From Oscillospiraceae bacterium (GTDB lineage Bacteria > Bacillota > Clostridia > Oscillospirales > SIG627), in contig SVQO01000001.1 of NCBI GenBank assembly GCA_015065325.1, positions 1 to 64,000 on the forward strand: 64,000 nt of DNA. The letters run 5' to 3'. The notes under the pieces were generated by a model that searched no databases, was not told the origin of the DNA, and saw only the letters and a list, made by a program, of their open reading frames with translations. Below are positions 18,230-26,843 of the stretch, in pieces. Both the position numbers and the translations under genes were made by a program. The first letter of the stretch is position 1. Every line of letters starts with the position of its first letter.

Positions 18230-18745
18230 ATGGAATTTTTGACCTATAAGCGCTTGGAAAACGAGAACCTTTTAAAGTCTGTTTACGAGCTGGTTGTTTT
18301 GGGCGATCAGGAATTTATTCCGCCCTTATCCGCTCGCTCCTCCACCACACAGCAGACACTTGCGGGAGCGCAGGGGAACGGAATCGACGCATATTTTGAA
18401 GAAATGAAAAAGCAGAGCTTCGTCCTTGCCTTCGAGCAGGACAAGGTGGTTGGCTTTATGTCCTTTCGGGAGAATTACGAAAATCCCCATTTGCCCGCGG
18501 GGGAAAACCTCTACGCATCGACTTGCGTGGTGCATCCCGATTTTCGCGGCAGAGGAATGATGCGCTCCTTTTACGAGGCGATGATCAAAGCCTTCCACAC
18601 CCGTCCCATTTACACCCGCACCTGGCACGAGAATATCGGCCATCTTAAGGTTTTGGACCGTCTCGGCTTTACGCTTTTGGAAACCATTGAAAACGATCGC
18701 GGCCCCGGGATCCACACCGTTTATTTCGGTAGGCAACCAAAATGA
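18230..18745 (+). CDS. GNAT-family N-acetyltransferase
   Basis: 171 residues. The acetyl-CoA-binding motif A is clear: STCVVHPDFRGRGMMRSFYE (R-x-x-G-x-G/M). HENIGHLKVLDRLGF then gives the motif B/C helix seen in many GNATs. Strands FVLAFEQDKVVGFMSFRE complete the fold. It transfers an acetyl group from acetyl-CoA to an unknown amine. Single-gene transcript with its own promoter and terminator. Confidence 0.85.
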   Translation: MEFLTYKRLENENLLKSVYELVVLGDQEFIPPLSARSSTTQQTLAGAQGNGIDAYFEEMKKQSFVLAFEQDKVVGFMSFRENYENPHLPAGENLYASTCVVHPDFRGRGMMRSFYEAMIKAFHTRPIYTRTWHENIGHLKVLDRLGFTLLETIENDRGPGIHTVYFGRQPK

Positions 18746-18776
18746 AAAAACAAGAGGCGGTTGCCTCTTGTTTTTT
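18745..18776 (+). terminator. Terminator of the GNAT gene
   Basis: AACAAGAGGC, loop GGTT, GCCTCTTGTT, flanked by A and T runs. Confidence 0.85.
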
Positions 18777-18793
18777 GTTTTTATCCTTTTTTC

Positions 18794-19033
18794 GTTCTTT
18801 CTTTGAAAAGAAAGAACCAAAGAAACTTCTCAAAAATATTTTTCGTTTTTGGCCGTACTTTTTTCAAAAATACTCAAGATGCAAAAGCCCCTGCAAAATC
18901 GCAGCCAAATTCTGCCAATCAAATCTGCGAAGTAAATTTGAGAGAGACAAGGAAAGGAAGAAAATTGCGAAGGAGTTTACTCTCGTAAATGACTGAGCAA
19001 TTTATCGCACCTTGACGAAGTCGCAGCCAAATT
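18794..19033. repeat. Intergenic repeat region
   Basis: The 290 bases between the GNAT gene and the ceramidase-like gene hold an inverted repeat, GTTCTTTCTTT/AAAGAAAGAAC (18794-18817), and a direct repeat, TCGCAGCCAAATT, at 18899-18911 and 19021-19033. Short frames exist on the plus strand but lack RBSs and recognisable sequence. The layout looks like a dispersed intergenic repeat rather than genes. Confidence 0.45.
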
Positions 19034-20295
19034 TACAAAGCAGAATAAAGCTCCCAAAGCTTATCCATATGATGCCGCGCAATCTTCTCTCCCGTACCGC
19101 ATTCAAAGTAACAGCTCTTTACCTCATAGCCACCGTTGTTCCAGCAGGATGCGGCAGGAATATAGCGCAGGGCACCGTTGGTGTAACCGTGGATAAAGGT
19201 CATTTTAAAGGGACTGGCTTCCCGAACGGAGCGACCGCAGGTATCGTGCCATTCACAGGGAACGGTGGCAAACGCCAGATCACCGATGGCAAGGGTAGTA
19301 AGCTGGAGCGAATAGGTATCTGCTTTTTCACCGCTCTTTTCCTTGTATTCCTTGCTGAGAACACCGGGGAGCTTTTCACAGATCACGCGGATCTTGCCCG
19401 CGTTTACGGGATGTGCTTCCTTCAGAGCCTCGGCAATAAAGAAGGCAAGCTCTCTGCCCTTTCTCTTGTAATCGGTATTCCCCTTTTCGTTGAGAATGCT
19501 GGTGCCGGAGATCAGATTGCCGCAAGCGCCCTGGTGATAAACTACGTGCACGTCCCCCAGTTTCTCCTCAGCAAAGCATCTCATGGGAGATACCCAGTCG
19601 GGAGAGAGCGTGGTGCCGTACTGACCCGCCACGTGAGGGGAGCAGGGATGGCACTGCCAGTTGACCATTACAATATCCTTTTTCTCCTCGCGCACCCAGC
19701 GGATCACCTGAAGTCTGCTGTCGGCGGGAGTCTCGTGACGTGCCTCCTCGGGACCGCGCGGGGGTCTGAGCCAGTTGCCCAAAAATGAGCCGTCCTCTCG
19801 GCTGATATAACGGCGGACCCAGTTCATATCCTTGGTATCGGTAGCACCGATATTGGGGACGGCAGGCGCAAGATCCCGCAGTGCCTCCTCCACCGCCTCC
19901 AGAACTCCGCCGTAATAGATGGGAGCGTATTTGTCCAGACCGGGGCAAGCAACGCCGCGGTGCACGCTGGGACCCGCGTGGGTATGGGTGGAGTTGTAGA
20001 TCACGTATTCCTTGGAGATCCCGAACGCTTCTTCGATCATCCGGCTTGCCTTTTCATAAACGGCGTAGCCGGTATGCAAAGTATCGGAGGAAATAAACAG
20101 GGCGATCTGCTCTCCGTCGGAAAGAGCGGTGCAAGACACGCAAATATCGTCCATAATATCACAGCTTGTGCGCTGTGCCTCGCTGCCGTAGCCGCCCAGA
20201 CCGACGGGCTCGGTGGGATTGACCACCTTGCGGCAAAAGCCTGCCGAAAAGCCTTCCGGTAAAGCAATTCCCGCTGCTTGCAATTTTTCTTTCAT
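19033..20295 (-). CDS. Neutral/alkaline ceramidase-like hydrolase (cytosolic paralog 2)
   Basis: 420 residues from the ATG at 20295, chosen over the ATG six bases upstream because AAGGGG is then seven bases away. No signal peptide. It shares the paralog blocks: CRKVVNPTEP, NSTHTHAGPS, NWQCHPCSP, YHQGACGN in place of the ceramidase serine block, PCEWHDTCGRSVRE and GGYEV. Closest in layout to the copy at 1340-2596 (both have CGRSVREASPFKMTF-like text). It is divergent from the nanA operon across ~120 bp with an inverted-repeat operator, suggesting shared regulation with sialic-acid-type sugar use. Substrate unproven. Confidence 0.75.
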   Translation of the reverse strand: MKEKLQAAGIALPEGFSAGFCRKVVNPTEPVGLGGYGSEAQRTSCDIMDDICVSCTALSDGEQIALFISSDTLHTGYAVYEKASRMIEEAFGISKEYVIYNSTHTHAGPSVHRGVACPGLDKYAPIYYGGVLEAVEEALRDLAPAVPNIGATDTKDMNWVRRYISREDGSFLGNWLRPPRGPEEARHETPADSRLQVIRWVREEKKDIVMVNWQCHPCSPHVAGQYGTTLSPDWVSPMRCFAEEKLGDVHVVYHQGACGNLISGTSILNEKGNTDYKRKGRELAFFIAEALKEAHPVNAGKIRVICEKLPGVLSKEYKEKSGEKADTYSLQLTTLAIGDLAFATVPCEWHDTCGRSVREASPFKMTFIHGYTNGALRYIPAASCWNNGGYEVKSCYFECGTGEKIARHHMDKLWELYSAL

Positions 20296-20333
20296 ATTCA
20301 TTCCCCTTTCAAGGATTTTTTTCGAAACGTCTT

Positions 20334-20352
20334 GTATTTCCTTTTGAAATAC
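20334..20352. promoter_or_regulatory. Inverted-repeat operator candidate in a divergent promoter region
   Basis: GTATTTC-CTTTT-GAAATAC lies just downstream of a minus-strand promoter (TTGACA 20388-20383, 18-bp spacer, TATAAT 20364-20359) for the ceramidase-like gene. It is about 70 bp upstream of nanA. A regulator bound here could control both directions. I do not see a confident -35/-10 pair for the nanA side. Confidence 0.5.
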
Positions 20353-20419
20353 GATAATATTATAGAGAAATCAAATTCGTCTTGTCAAGGGGAAAAGCAA
20401 AAACTTTCAAGGAGCTATT

Positions 20420-21313
20420 ATGAAAATCGAAGGAATTATGCCCGCTTTGGTTTCTCCGCTCAACAGCGACGAAACCGTCAATCTTTCCGTTTTACAGAAC
20501 CTGATCGAATACTTTCTGCAAAAAGGTGCAAACGGCTTCTATCTGGCAGGTGCTACCGGCGAAGGGCTTGCTATCAATCCTGATCAGCGCAGACTTTTGG
20601 CAGAACGTGCCGTTGAGACCGTAAAAGACAGAGTCCCCTGTATCGTTCAGGTAGCCAGTACGGATTTCGGAGAAGTGCTTCGTTTGGCAAAGCACGCCGA
20701 GAGCATCGGCGCCCACGCCATTTCTTCCACTCCGCCCATTTTCTTTCGCTATGATGAAGACGACGTTTATCAATACTATAAGCGCCTGTCCGACGCGGTG
20801 CATATTCCCATAATGATCTACAACAGCCCCCTGGCAGGCTTTCCCATTACCCCCGCGTTTGCCGCACGGATGTTTGAGATCGACAACGTCACCTCCATCA
20901 AATGGACCTCCTCGGACTACTTCGGCTTGATGCAGCTAAAGGAGCTGACACAGGGAGAAATGACGGTTATGAACGGTCCCGACGAAATGCTTCTGATGGG
21001 TCTTTCCGCAGGTGCAGACGGAGGAATCGGCACCACCTATAACTTTATGCTCACCCACTATCTGTCCGTTTATGGCGCCTTCCGTGACGGAAATATGGAA
21101 AAAGCAAAAAATGCTCAAGATAAGATCACCGCGATCATCGCCGCCCTTCGCACCTTGAAGGGATGTCCCTCTATCCCCGCGACCAAGGCACTTTTGGAGG
21201 AGGTTGGCTTTGCGGTAGGAGACGCCGCCTTCCCGATGAAAAAGCTTTCCTCCGAGAAAAAGCGCGAGCTTGTTAACGTCCTGACCGAGGCAGGCTGGAA
21301 CCGTGAGCTGTAA
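20420..21313 (+). CDS. nanA: N-acetylneuraminate lyase-like class I aldolase (DHDPS/NAL family)
   Basis: 297 residues, AAGGAG before the ATG. DHDPS/NAL barrel features: GATGEG loop near residue 45, the YNSP tyrosine strand (about 137), SIKWTSSD with the Schiff-base lysine (about 162), and [20 protein letters not shown], which tracks the E. coli NanA segment [20 protein letters not shown]. Predicted to cleave N-acetylneuraminate, or a close keto-sugar acid, to pyruvate plus N-acetylmannosamine. First gene of a six-gene operon; no nanE, nanK or sialic acid transporter follows, so the physiological substrate may differ. Confidence 0.8.
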   Translation: [297 protein letters not shown]

Positions 21314-23054
21314 GGTACACGAGCACCGTGCAGACGTATGCGTCGTCGGCGGCGGCTTTGCGGGGATGTGTGCCGCCATCGCGGCGGCGCGACACGGGGC
21401 AAAGGTAGCGATTCTTCACGACCGTCCCATGTTCGGCGGAAACGCCTCCTCCGAGGTTCGGATGTGGCCTATGGGCGCAAAGGGGCGGAACCTGCGGGAA
21501 ACGGGTCTGTTCGAGGAGATCGTCCTTGCCAATATGTACCGCAATCCCACCCGCGCCTACGGGATCTGGGATTCCGTACTGTATGAAAAGGTTAAGTTTC
21601 AGGAAGGCATCACCTGTTTTCTGAACTGCTCGGTCTTCGATGCCCAAACGGAAGACGGAAAGATCCGATGGGTGATGGGCTGGCAGACCACCACTTATCA
21701 GCACCACAAGATATGGGCGGATATTTTTATCGACTGCTCCGGTGACAGTATTTTGGCAGAGCTTTGCGGGGCAGAATACCGCTTCGGCAGAGAAGCCGCT
21801 TCGGAATTTGATGAAAGTGCCGCACCGACCTGCGCCGACCGAAAAACGATGGGCAATTCCTGCTTGATCCAAGTACGGGAAACGCCCGTTTCCATCTCCT
21901 TTACCCCTCCGAAATGGGCGCGCAGTATCCAATCGGAGGAACAAATGGCTACCCGCCCGCATCTGCCCGATCAGTTTCGGGATAACAATTTCTGGTGGAT
22001 GGAGCTGGGCGGCGAAAAAGATACCATCGAAGACGCAGAGGAGATCCGCGATGAGCTTCTCGCTCTCTCCTTCGGCGTTTGGGATCATATCAAAAATCAC
22101 GGCGACCATCACGCGGACCGCTGGGAGCTGGACTGGGCGGGCTTTTTACCGGGAAAACGGGAAAGCCGCCGCTACGTAGGCGACCATATCCTGAGCCAGA
22201 AAGAGGTTCAGGCAGGCGGCAAATTCGACGACGTGATCGCCTACGGAGGATGGCAGATCGACAATCACCCTCCCGCCGGCTTTGACCATAAAGGGGAGCC
22301 CACCACCTATTATCCGTGCCCGCCTTGCTTCGGCATTCCTTATCGCTGTCTGTATTCCAAAAATATCGATAATCTGATGTTCGCGGGTCGCAATATCAGC
22401 GTGACCCACGTAGCGATGGCGGCATCCCGCGTAATGGCAACCTGTGCCCTTTTGGGACAGGCAGCAGGAACCGCGGCGGCTCTTGCCATCAAAGAGGGTG
22501 TTTCGCCCAGAGGGGTTCTGAAAAACATCCGCACCCTGCAAAAGGCTTTGATGGATGACGATTCCTACCTCCCCGAGCATACCCGTGAGATCTCCCCGCT
22601 CTGCCGCTCTGCACAGTTGGAGGGGGAAACCGCCGAGGCGGAGATCCTGCGAAACGGCTTAGACCGTCCAACCGAAAGCGGAAGCAATCTCGTCGAGGTC
22701 CCACTCGGAAGCGAAATAACCTACCGCTTGGCAAAGGAAAGCTTCGTCAAATGCGCCCGCATCGTCTTCGACAGCGACCTGAACCGTGACACGGTAAAGG
22801 GAGGCATTCAGGAGGTGAGGGACTGTCCCACTCTTTGCAACCGACCTCTTAATATGGAGCCCTACACCTTTCCCGCTACCATGGTAAAAAAATTCGAACT
22901 GCTTGCAAACGGAGAAATGCTTTGTGCGGTAGAGGAAAATCATCAAAGACTTGTAAAGATCGAAATCGATCGACCCGTAAAAACGTTGACCTTGCGTCCG
23001 ATTTCTACCTACGGCTCCGGGCAAGCAAGGATATTCTCTTTCGATTTTGAATAA
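21303..23054 (+). CDS. FAD-dependent oxidoreductase (FAD_oxidored type)
   Basis: 583 residues starting at a GTG (21303) that overlaps the end of nanA by 11 bases; the next in-frame ATG would cut into the FAD-binding fold. ADVCVVGGGFAGMCAAIAAA is the GxGxxG dinucleotide motif; LYSKNIDNLMFAGRNIS and VMATCALLGQAAGTAAAL are the C-terminal FAD contacts typical of PF12831. The last ~130 residues form an extra beta domain. These proteins often sit in sugar or uronate operons of Bacillota; reaction unknown. Tight coupling to nanA suggests oxidation of the same substrate or its product. Confidence 0.8.
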   Translation: MSCKVHEHRADVCVVGGGFAGMCAAIAAARHGAKVAILHDRPMFGGNASSEVRMWPMGAKGRNLRETGLFEEIVLANMYRNPTRAYGIWDSVLYEKVKFQEGITCFLNCSVFDAQTEDGKIRWVMGWQTTTYQHHKIWADIFIDCSGDSILAELCGAEYRFGREAASEFDESAAPTCADRKTMGNSCLIQVRETPVSISFTPPKWARSIQSEEQMATRPHLPDQFRDNNFWWMELGGEKDTIEDAEEIRDELLALSFGVWDHIKNHGDHHADRWELDWAGFLPGKRESRRYVGDHILSQKEVQAGGKFDDVIAYGGWQIDNHPPAGFDHKGEPTTYYPCPPCFGIPYRCLYSKNIDNLMFAGRNISVTHVAMAASRVMATCALLGQAAGTAAALAIKEGVSPRGVLKNIRTLQKALMDDDSYLPEHTREISPLCRSAQLEGETAEAEILRNGLDRPTESGSNLVEVPLGSEITYRLAKESFVKCARIVFDSDLNRDTVKGGIQEVRDCPTLCNRPLNMEPYTFPATMVKKFELLANGEMLCAVEENHQRLVKIEIDRPVKTLTLRPISTYGSGQARIFSFDFE

Positions 23055-23077
23055 TTAAAAATACTCAGGAGGAAAAA

Positions 23078-23863
23078 ATGAGCAAATACGGTGTATCCAT
23101 CAAATGGCTTGCAGTAGCAAGCTTTGAAATGAAGCTGGGAAACAAAACCGTTGTTACCGACCCTTATATCACCGAATGTGTGGGAACAAAGCTGGATTGG
23201 ACCGCGGTGGAAAACTGCGATTTTATCACCCTGACCCACTCTCACTGGGATCATATTACCGACATCCCCAGACTGTATCAGAAATTCGAGCCCAAGATCC
23301 TAACCGCCGAAATGACGGCACTGGAGATCGCAAAATGGCTGGATATATGGCCCTCCAAGGTCTATCCCATGTACCCGAACACCGAGCTGGACTTCGGCGA
23401 TTTCAAGGTGAAAGCCCTTTACGGCAGACATATTTTCAATGCAAAGTGGGGCATACGCAGTTACGTTGAGAAGCGTGCACCAAAGCTTGAAGTCTGCAAG
23501 GATCCGTACGTTTTGAAAATGCAGGAGCTGGGTAGCTTTGAATACCGCAACTTCCTCTTCACCTTGCCCAGCGGCATCAAGATCCTACATTGGGGCAGCG
23601 CCCCCACCCCCGAGCAGATCGCCATTTGCAAGGCGGAAGCTCCCGATATTGCCATCATCCAGCGCGCAGGCTCCCCCGCTCAGATCGAAAAGCGGGCTGA
23701 CTTTGCCGCCGCCATCGGCGCGAAAGTGGTCATTCCTCACCACCACGATTTTCAAGGCGCGGATGATCCCGCAGTAGTTGAAGCATTTAAGAAAGCATAC
23801 CTTGCAAGAGTGCCCGACGGCACCTTTATCACCCCCGTCCACGGCGAGTGGATCGAGCTTTAA
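23078..23863 (+). CDS. Metallo-beta-lactamase-fold hydrolase
   Basis: 261 residues, AGGAGG before the ATG. THSHWDH (about residue 57) is the HxHxDH zinc motif. Later ligands are in GRHIF and VVIPHHHDF, and VHGEW ends the chain. UlaG-like members of this fold (lactonases of sugar acids) have similar lengths. Cytosolic. In this operon a sugar-lactone or phosphodiester hydrolysis is plausible. Confidence 0.8.
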   Translation: MSKYGVSIKWLAVASFEMKLGNKTVVTDPYITECVGTKLDWTAVENCDFITLTHSHWDHITDIPRLYQKFEPKILTAEMTALEIAKWLDIWPSKVYPMYPNTELDFGDFKVKALYGRHIFNAKWGIRSYVEKRAPKLEVCKDPYVLKMQELGSFEYRNFLFTLPSGIKILHWGSAPTPEQIAICKAEAPDIAIIQRAGSPAQIEKRADFAAAIGAKVVIPHHHDFQGADDPAVVEAFKKAYLARVPDGTFITPVHGEWIEL

Positions 23864-23877
23864 TAAGGAGAAAAACA

Positions 23878-24168
23878 ATGGCAAATACTTACTCTCTTAC
23901 AGTCATTTACCTGGCGAAGGACGGCTGCGGAAGAAAGTTCGTCAAGGAGCTGGAGGAAAGCGGCGTAGCCAACAAGATTCGCCGCGAAGACGGATGTCTG
24001 CACTACGACTATTACTTCAAATCCTGGGACGAGGATACGGTTCTTCTCTTTGAGGAATGGGCGAGCCGTGAGCACCAAAAGGTGCACGTTACTCAGCCTC
24101 ACATCAAGGATCTGAAGGCGATCAAGGAAAAATATATTCTGCATAGCGAAAAATACGATAATTTATAA
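23878..24168 (+). CDS. Antibiotic biosynthesis monooxygenase (ABM)-like small protein
   Basis: 96 residues from the ATG at 23878 (AAGGAG), 14 bases after the MBL gene. The pattern SLTVIYLAKDGCGRKFVKEL, then a cysteine- and tyrosine-containing strand and LLFEEWASREHQKVH, matches the dimeric ferredoxin-like ABM/quinol monooxygenase fold. Members act as cofactor-free oxygenases or as isomerase-like partner proteins of sugar enzymes (mutarotase-like). In an anaerobe with this operon a carbohydrate role is more likely. No catalytic assignment possible. Confidence 0.65.
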   Translation: MANTYSLTVIYLAKDGCGRKFVKELEESGVANKIRREDGCLHYDYYFKSWDEDTVLLFEEWASREHQKVHVTQPHIKDLKAIKEKYILHSEKYDNL

Positions 24169-24182
24169 GATGAGGTAACCCA

Positions 24183-25511
24183 ATGAGCTTTGATTCCAAA
24201 AACCCGTGTCCCTTTTGCGGAAAAATGCACCAAAGCCGTGTGGAAAAGGTAATCCGCGGCAAAGGCGTTTTATCCCTTTTACCCCAAGTTCTTTCGGAAA
24301 AAGGGGTGAAAAAGCCCTTCCTTCTCTCCGATGAAAATACCTATCGGGCGGCAGGCGAGAAGGTCTGTGCGCTCCTTGGGGAAAAGAACATTCCCTTTTC
24401 TCAATGCATTCTTTCCGGGGATCACGTTGAGCCCGACGAGCACGCCATGGGCTCCGTTCTTTTGCACTACGACGCTTCCTGCGACGGCATCGTTGCCATC
24501 GGAAGCGGTGTCATCGGCGATCTGTCAAAGATCCTGGCACACAGCAGCAAGAACCCCTTATTCACCGTAGCCACCGCCCCCTCTATGGACGGCTTTGCCT
24601 CCGAAACCTCCTCGATGGTTCGCGACGGCTTGAAGGTCTCCATTCCCTCCCAATGCCCCTGCGTCATCATCGGTGACACGGATATTCTGAAAAACGCACC
24701 GATGAAAATGCTTCGTGCGGGACTGGGGGATATGCTGGCAAAGTATATCAGCATCTGCGAGTGGCGCATCGGACATCTGATCACGGGCGAATATTACTGT
24801 GAGGAGATTGCCGAGCTGGTCCGAAATGCCCTGAAGAAATGCGTAGATAACGCAGACGGTCTTCTGGCGCGAGAGGAGGAAGCAGTGGAGGCAGTGTTCG
24901 ACGGCTTGGTTTTGGGAGGACTTGCCATGGCATACGCAGGTGTTTCCCGCCCCGCCTCCGGCGTAGAGCACTATATTTCCCACGTTTGGGAAATGCGCGC
25001 CCTCTCCTGCGGTGAAAAGTCCGAGCTTCACGGTCTGCAATGCGCCGTCGGAACCCGCATCGCCGCAAAGCTTTACGCAAGGCTGCTCGCAGTGACTCCC
25101 GACGAAGAAAAAGCTCTTGCCCACGCGCAAGCCTTTCACTACGCCGACAAGGCAGAGCAGCTCCGCGCTTTCCTCGGGAACGGTGCCGAGACCATGATCG
25201 CTCTGGAGCAAAGAGAAGGTAAATATCTGCCCGAGGCACAGAAAAAGCGTTTGGAGATCATCCTTTCCCATTGGAACGAGATCCTTGCCATCGTCCGCGA
25301 GGAGATCCCCTCCCCCGCAGTTTTGGACGAGCTGTTTGACAAGATCGAAATGCCAAAGCTTCCTTCCCTCGTGGGAGCTAACGACGAGGATATCCGAAAG
25401 GCGTTCCTCTTTACCGGTGACATTCGTGATAAGTACGTTTTGTCCCGCCTGCTTTGGGATCTTGGACTGGAAGAAGAATTTGCGGAAACGATTTTGGAAG
25501 ATATGAGGTGA
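24183..25511 (+). CDS. araM: sn-Glycerol-1-phosphate dehydrogenase family protein
   Basis: 442 residues. The N-terminus has a CPFCGK pair typical of bacterial AraM/EgsA-type enzymes, then the NAD(P)-binding GSGVIGDLSKILAH and TAPSMDGFAS blocks. The metal-binding region includes DMLAKY, HYISHVWEM and SELHGLQCAVGT, where the aspartate and histidines bind Zn or Ni. The family interconverts dihydroxyacetone phosphate and sn-glycerol-1-phosphate. It is followed by a glycerophosphodiester phosphodiesterase, so the pair could release and oxidise G1P from a lipid or teichoic-type glycerophosphodiester. Confidence 0.85.
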   Translation: MSFDSKNPCPFCGKMHQSRVEKVIRGKGVLSLLPQVLSEKGVKKPFLLSDENTYRAAGEKVCALLGEKNIPFSQCILSGDHVEPDEHAMGSVLLHYDASCDGIVAIGSGVIGDLSKILAHSSKNPLFTVATAPSMDGFASETSSMVRDGLKVSIPSQCPCVIIGDTDILKNAPMKMLRAGLGDMLAKYISICEWRIGHLITGEYYCEEIAELVRNALKKCVDNADGLLAREEEAVEAVFDGLVLGGLAMAYAGVSRPASGVEHYISHVWEMRALSCGEKSELHGLQCAVGTRIAAKLYARLLAVTPDEEKALAHAQAFHYADKAEQLRAFLGNGAETMIALEQREGKYLPEAQKKRLEIILSHWNEILAIVREEIPSPAVLDELFDKIEMPKLPSLVGANDEDIRKAFLFTGDIRDKYVLSRLLWDLGLEEEFAETILEDMR

Positions 25512-25516
25512 ATAAA

Positions 25517-26251
25517 ATGAAAAATATCGTTGTGGAAGGACATCGCGGCTGGGCGGCAAAATACCCCGAAAACACGATGCTCTCCTATATCAAGGCAATG
25601 GAGCTGGGTGTGGATGCCATTGAATTCGACGTATGGCTCACCTCCGACAAGGTCCCCGTTCTGATGCACGACGGCAATGCGGCGCGCACCTGCGGCGTGG
25701 CAAAGCTGATCTCGGAAATGACCCTTGCAGAGGTAAAGGAGCTGGAGCCCTGCTACCGTGAAAAATTCGGAGATGAATTTGCAGGTCAAGGATTGCAGGT
25801 TCCCACCCTGGAGGAGCTTTTGCAGTACTGCAAGGAGCATCACCCCACCATTAAGCTGGGTGTGGAGATCAAAGAATACACCGAGGAAAACGTAGATCTG
25901 ACCGTTGCGCTTCTGAAAAAGTACGGCTTCTTTGATACCTGCTATTTCTACGCCTTCAACGCAAGGATCATCAAATACCTGAATACCCGTTACAACGGAC
26001 GCACCATGGGTTATCCCGACCTTTTGATGCAGGAATTTGAAGCGGACAGCTACTCCTATTACAAGGAGATCGGTATCAGCCTGAAGGTGGCAAGATCCGA
26101 AGCCGCCGAGCTTTTCCTTTCCAAGGGCCTTCCGATGCACTTCTACTGTGCAGATAACGAGGAGGACGTGAAAATGTGTATCGAAAAGGGCGCAGACCTT
26201 ATCACCGCCAACGATCCCATCGCCTTAATGAAGTATCTGGGAAGACTGTAA
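25517..26251 (+). CDS. Glycerophosphodiester phosphodiesterase
   Basis: 244 residues from the ATG at 25517 (GAGGTG upstream), five bases after the araM-like stop. The GDPD signature is complete: VEGHRGWAAKYPENTMLSY (catalytic His and Arg), VDAIEFDVWLTSDKVPVLMHD (metal Glu, Asp and second His) and IKLGVEIKEY. It ends with GADLITANDP. Cytosolic, so it acts on imported glycerophosphodiesters, releasing glycerol phosphate and an alcohol. Last gene of the operon, followed by a terminator. Confidence 0.9.
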   Translation: MKNIVVEGHRGWAAKYPENTMLSYIKAMELGVDAIEFDVWLTSDKVPVLMHDGNAARTCGVAKLISEMTLAEVKELEPCYREKFGDEFAGQGLQVPTLEELLQYCKEHHPTIKLGVEIKEYTEENVDLTVALLKKYGFFDTCYFYAFNARIIKYLNTRYNGRTMGYPDLLMQEFEADSYSYYKEIGISLKVARSEAAELFLSKGLPMHFYCADNEEDVKMCIEKGADLITANDPIALMKYLGRL

Positions 26252-26254
26252 AAG

Positions 26255-26287
26255 AAAAAACGGAGTGAAATTCACTCCGTTTTTTTA
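26255..26287. terminator. Terminator of the nanA operon
   Basis: CGGAGTG, short loop, CACTCCG inside A and T runs. It also serves the convergent ECF S-component gene. Confidence 0.8.
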
Positions 26288-26289
26288 CT

Positions 26290-26823
26290 TTATTCTCTCC
26301 CGATATACCTTTCAAAAGCATAGACCAAAACGGGGATCAAGACGATCTGTACAACGATCCCCGGAATTGCCTCCGAAAACGCCTTTGCAAAAAACATGGA
26401 AAGAGTAAAGGAAGCTCCTTGGATCCCCATACAGATCCACATCGCCACGCCCCAAACCATTCTTCCCGCAAGCATCGCCGACAGGAGAGCTGCGTAAATT
26501 CGAATCCGATTACGCAAAAGAAAACGGTATAAAGCTCCCGAAACAACGCCGTAAACCGCAAGCTCCAGCGCCATACAGACCGCAGAGGGAAACAGAGGGG
26601 GCATTCCCAGTGCCAGAGAGCGAAGCAAGGGAGCAATAAAGCCCACTGCACCTCCGAACCGAGGCCCCAGGATAAAACCGCACAGCAAAACGGGAATGTG
26701 CATGGGGCAAAGCATCGATCCGATTTTCTGAATCTGTCCCGTAAAAAACGGCAACACGTAGGCAAGTGCCAAAAACATGGCGGCAAAGACGGTTTTCTGA
26801 AAATTTTTACGATTATTTCTCAT
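26290..26823 (-). CDS. ECF transporter S component, substrate unknown
   Basis: 177 residues with about six hydrophobic segments. FAAMFLALAYVLPFF and PMHIPVLLCGFILGPRFGG, followed by GFIAPLLRSLALGMPPLFP, are typical of vitamin-specific S components (small membrane proteins that pair with a shared EcfT/EcfA1A2 module). No ATPase genes are adjacent, as expected for a group II system. The gene sits behind a leader with its own promoter and intrinsic terminator, so it is probably controlled by a ligand-sensing RNA; neither I nor the leader can name the ligand. Confidence 0.8.
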   Translation of the reverse strand: MRNNRKNFQKTVFAAMFLALAYVLPFFTGQIQKIGSMLCPMHIPVLLCGFILGPRFGGAVGFIAPLLRSLALGMPPLFPSAVCMALELAVYGVVSGALYRFLLRNRIRIYAALLSAMLAGRMVWGVAMWICMGIQGASFTLSMFFAKAFSEAIPGIVVQIVLIPVLVYAFERYIGRE

Positions 26824-26843
26824 AAGGTTTCCTTTCCGAATGC

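Noticed and set aside
18742-18996. Short lysine-rich plus-strand frames after the GNAT gene
   Set aside because: They begin in or next to the terminator, lack RBSs, and run through repeat sequence.
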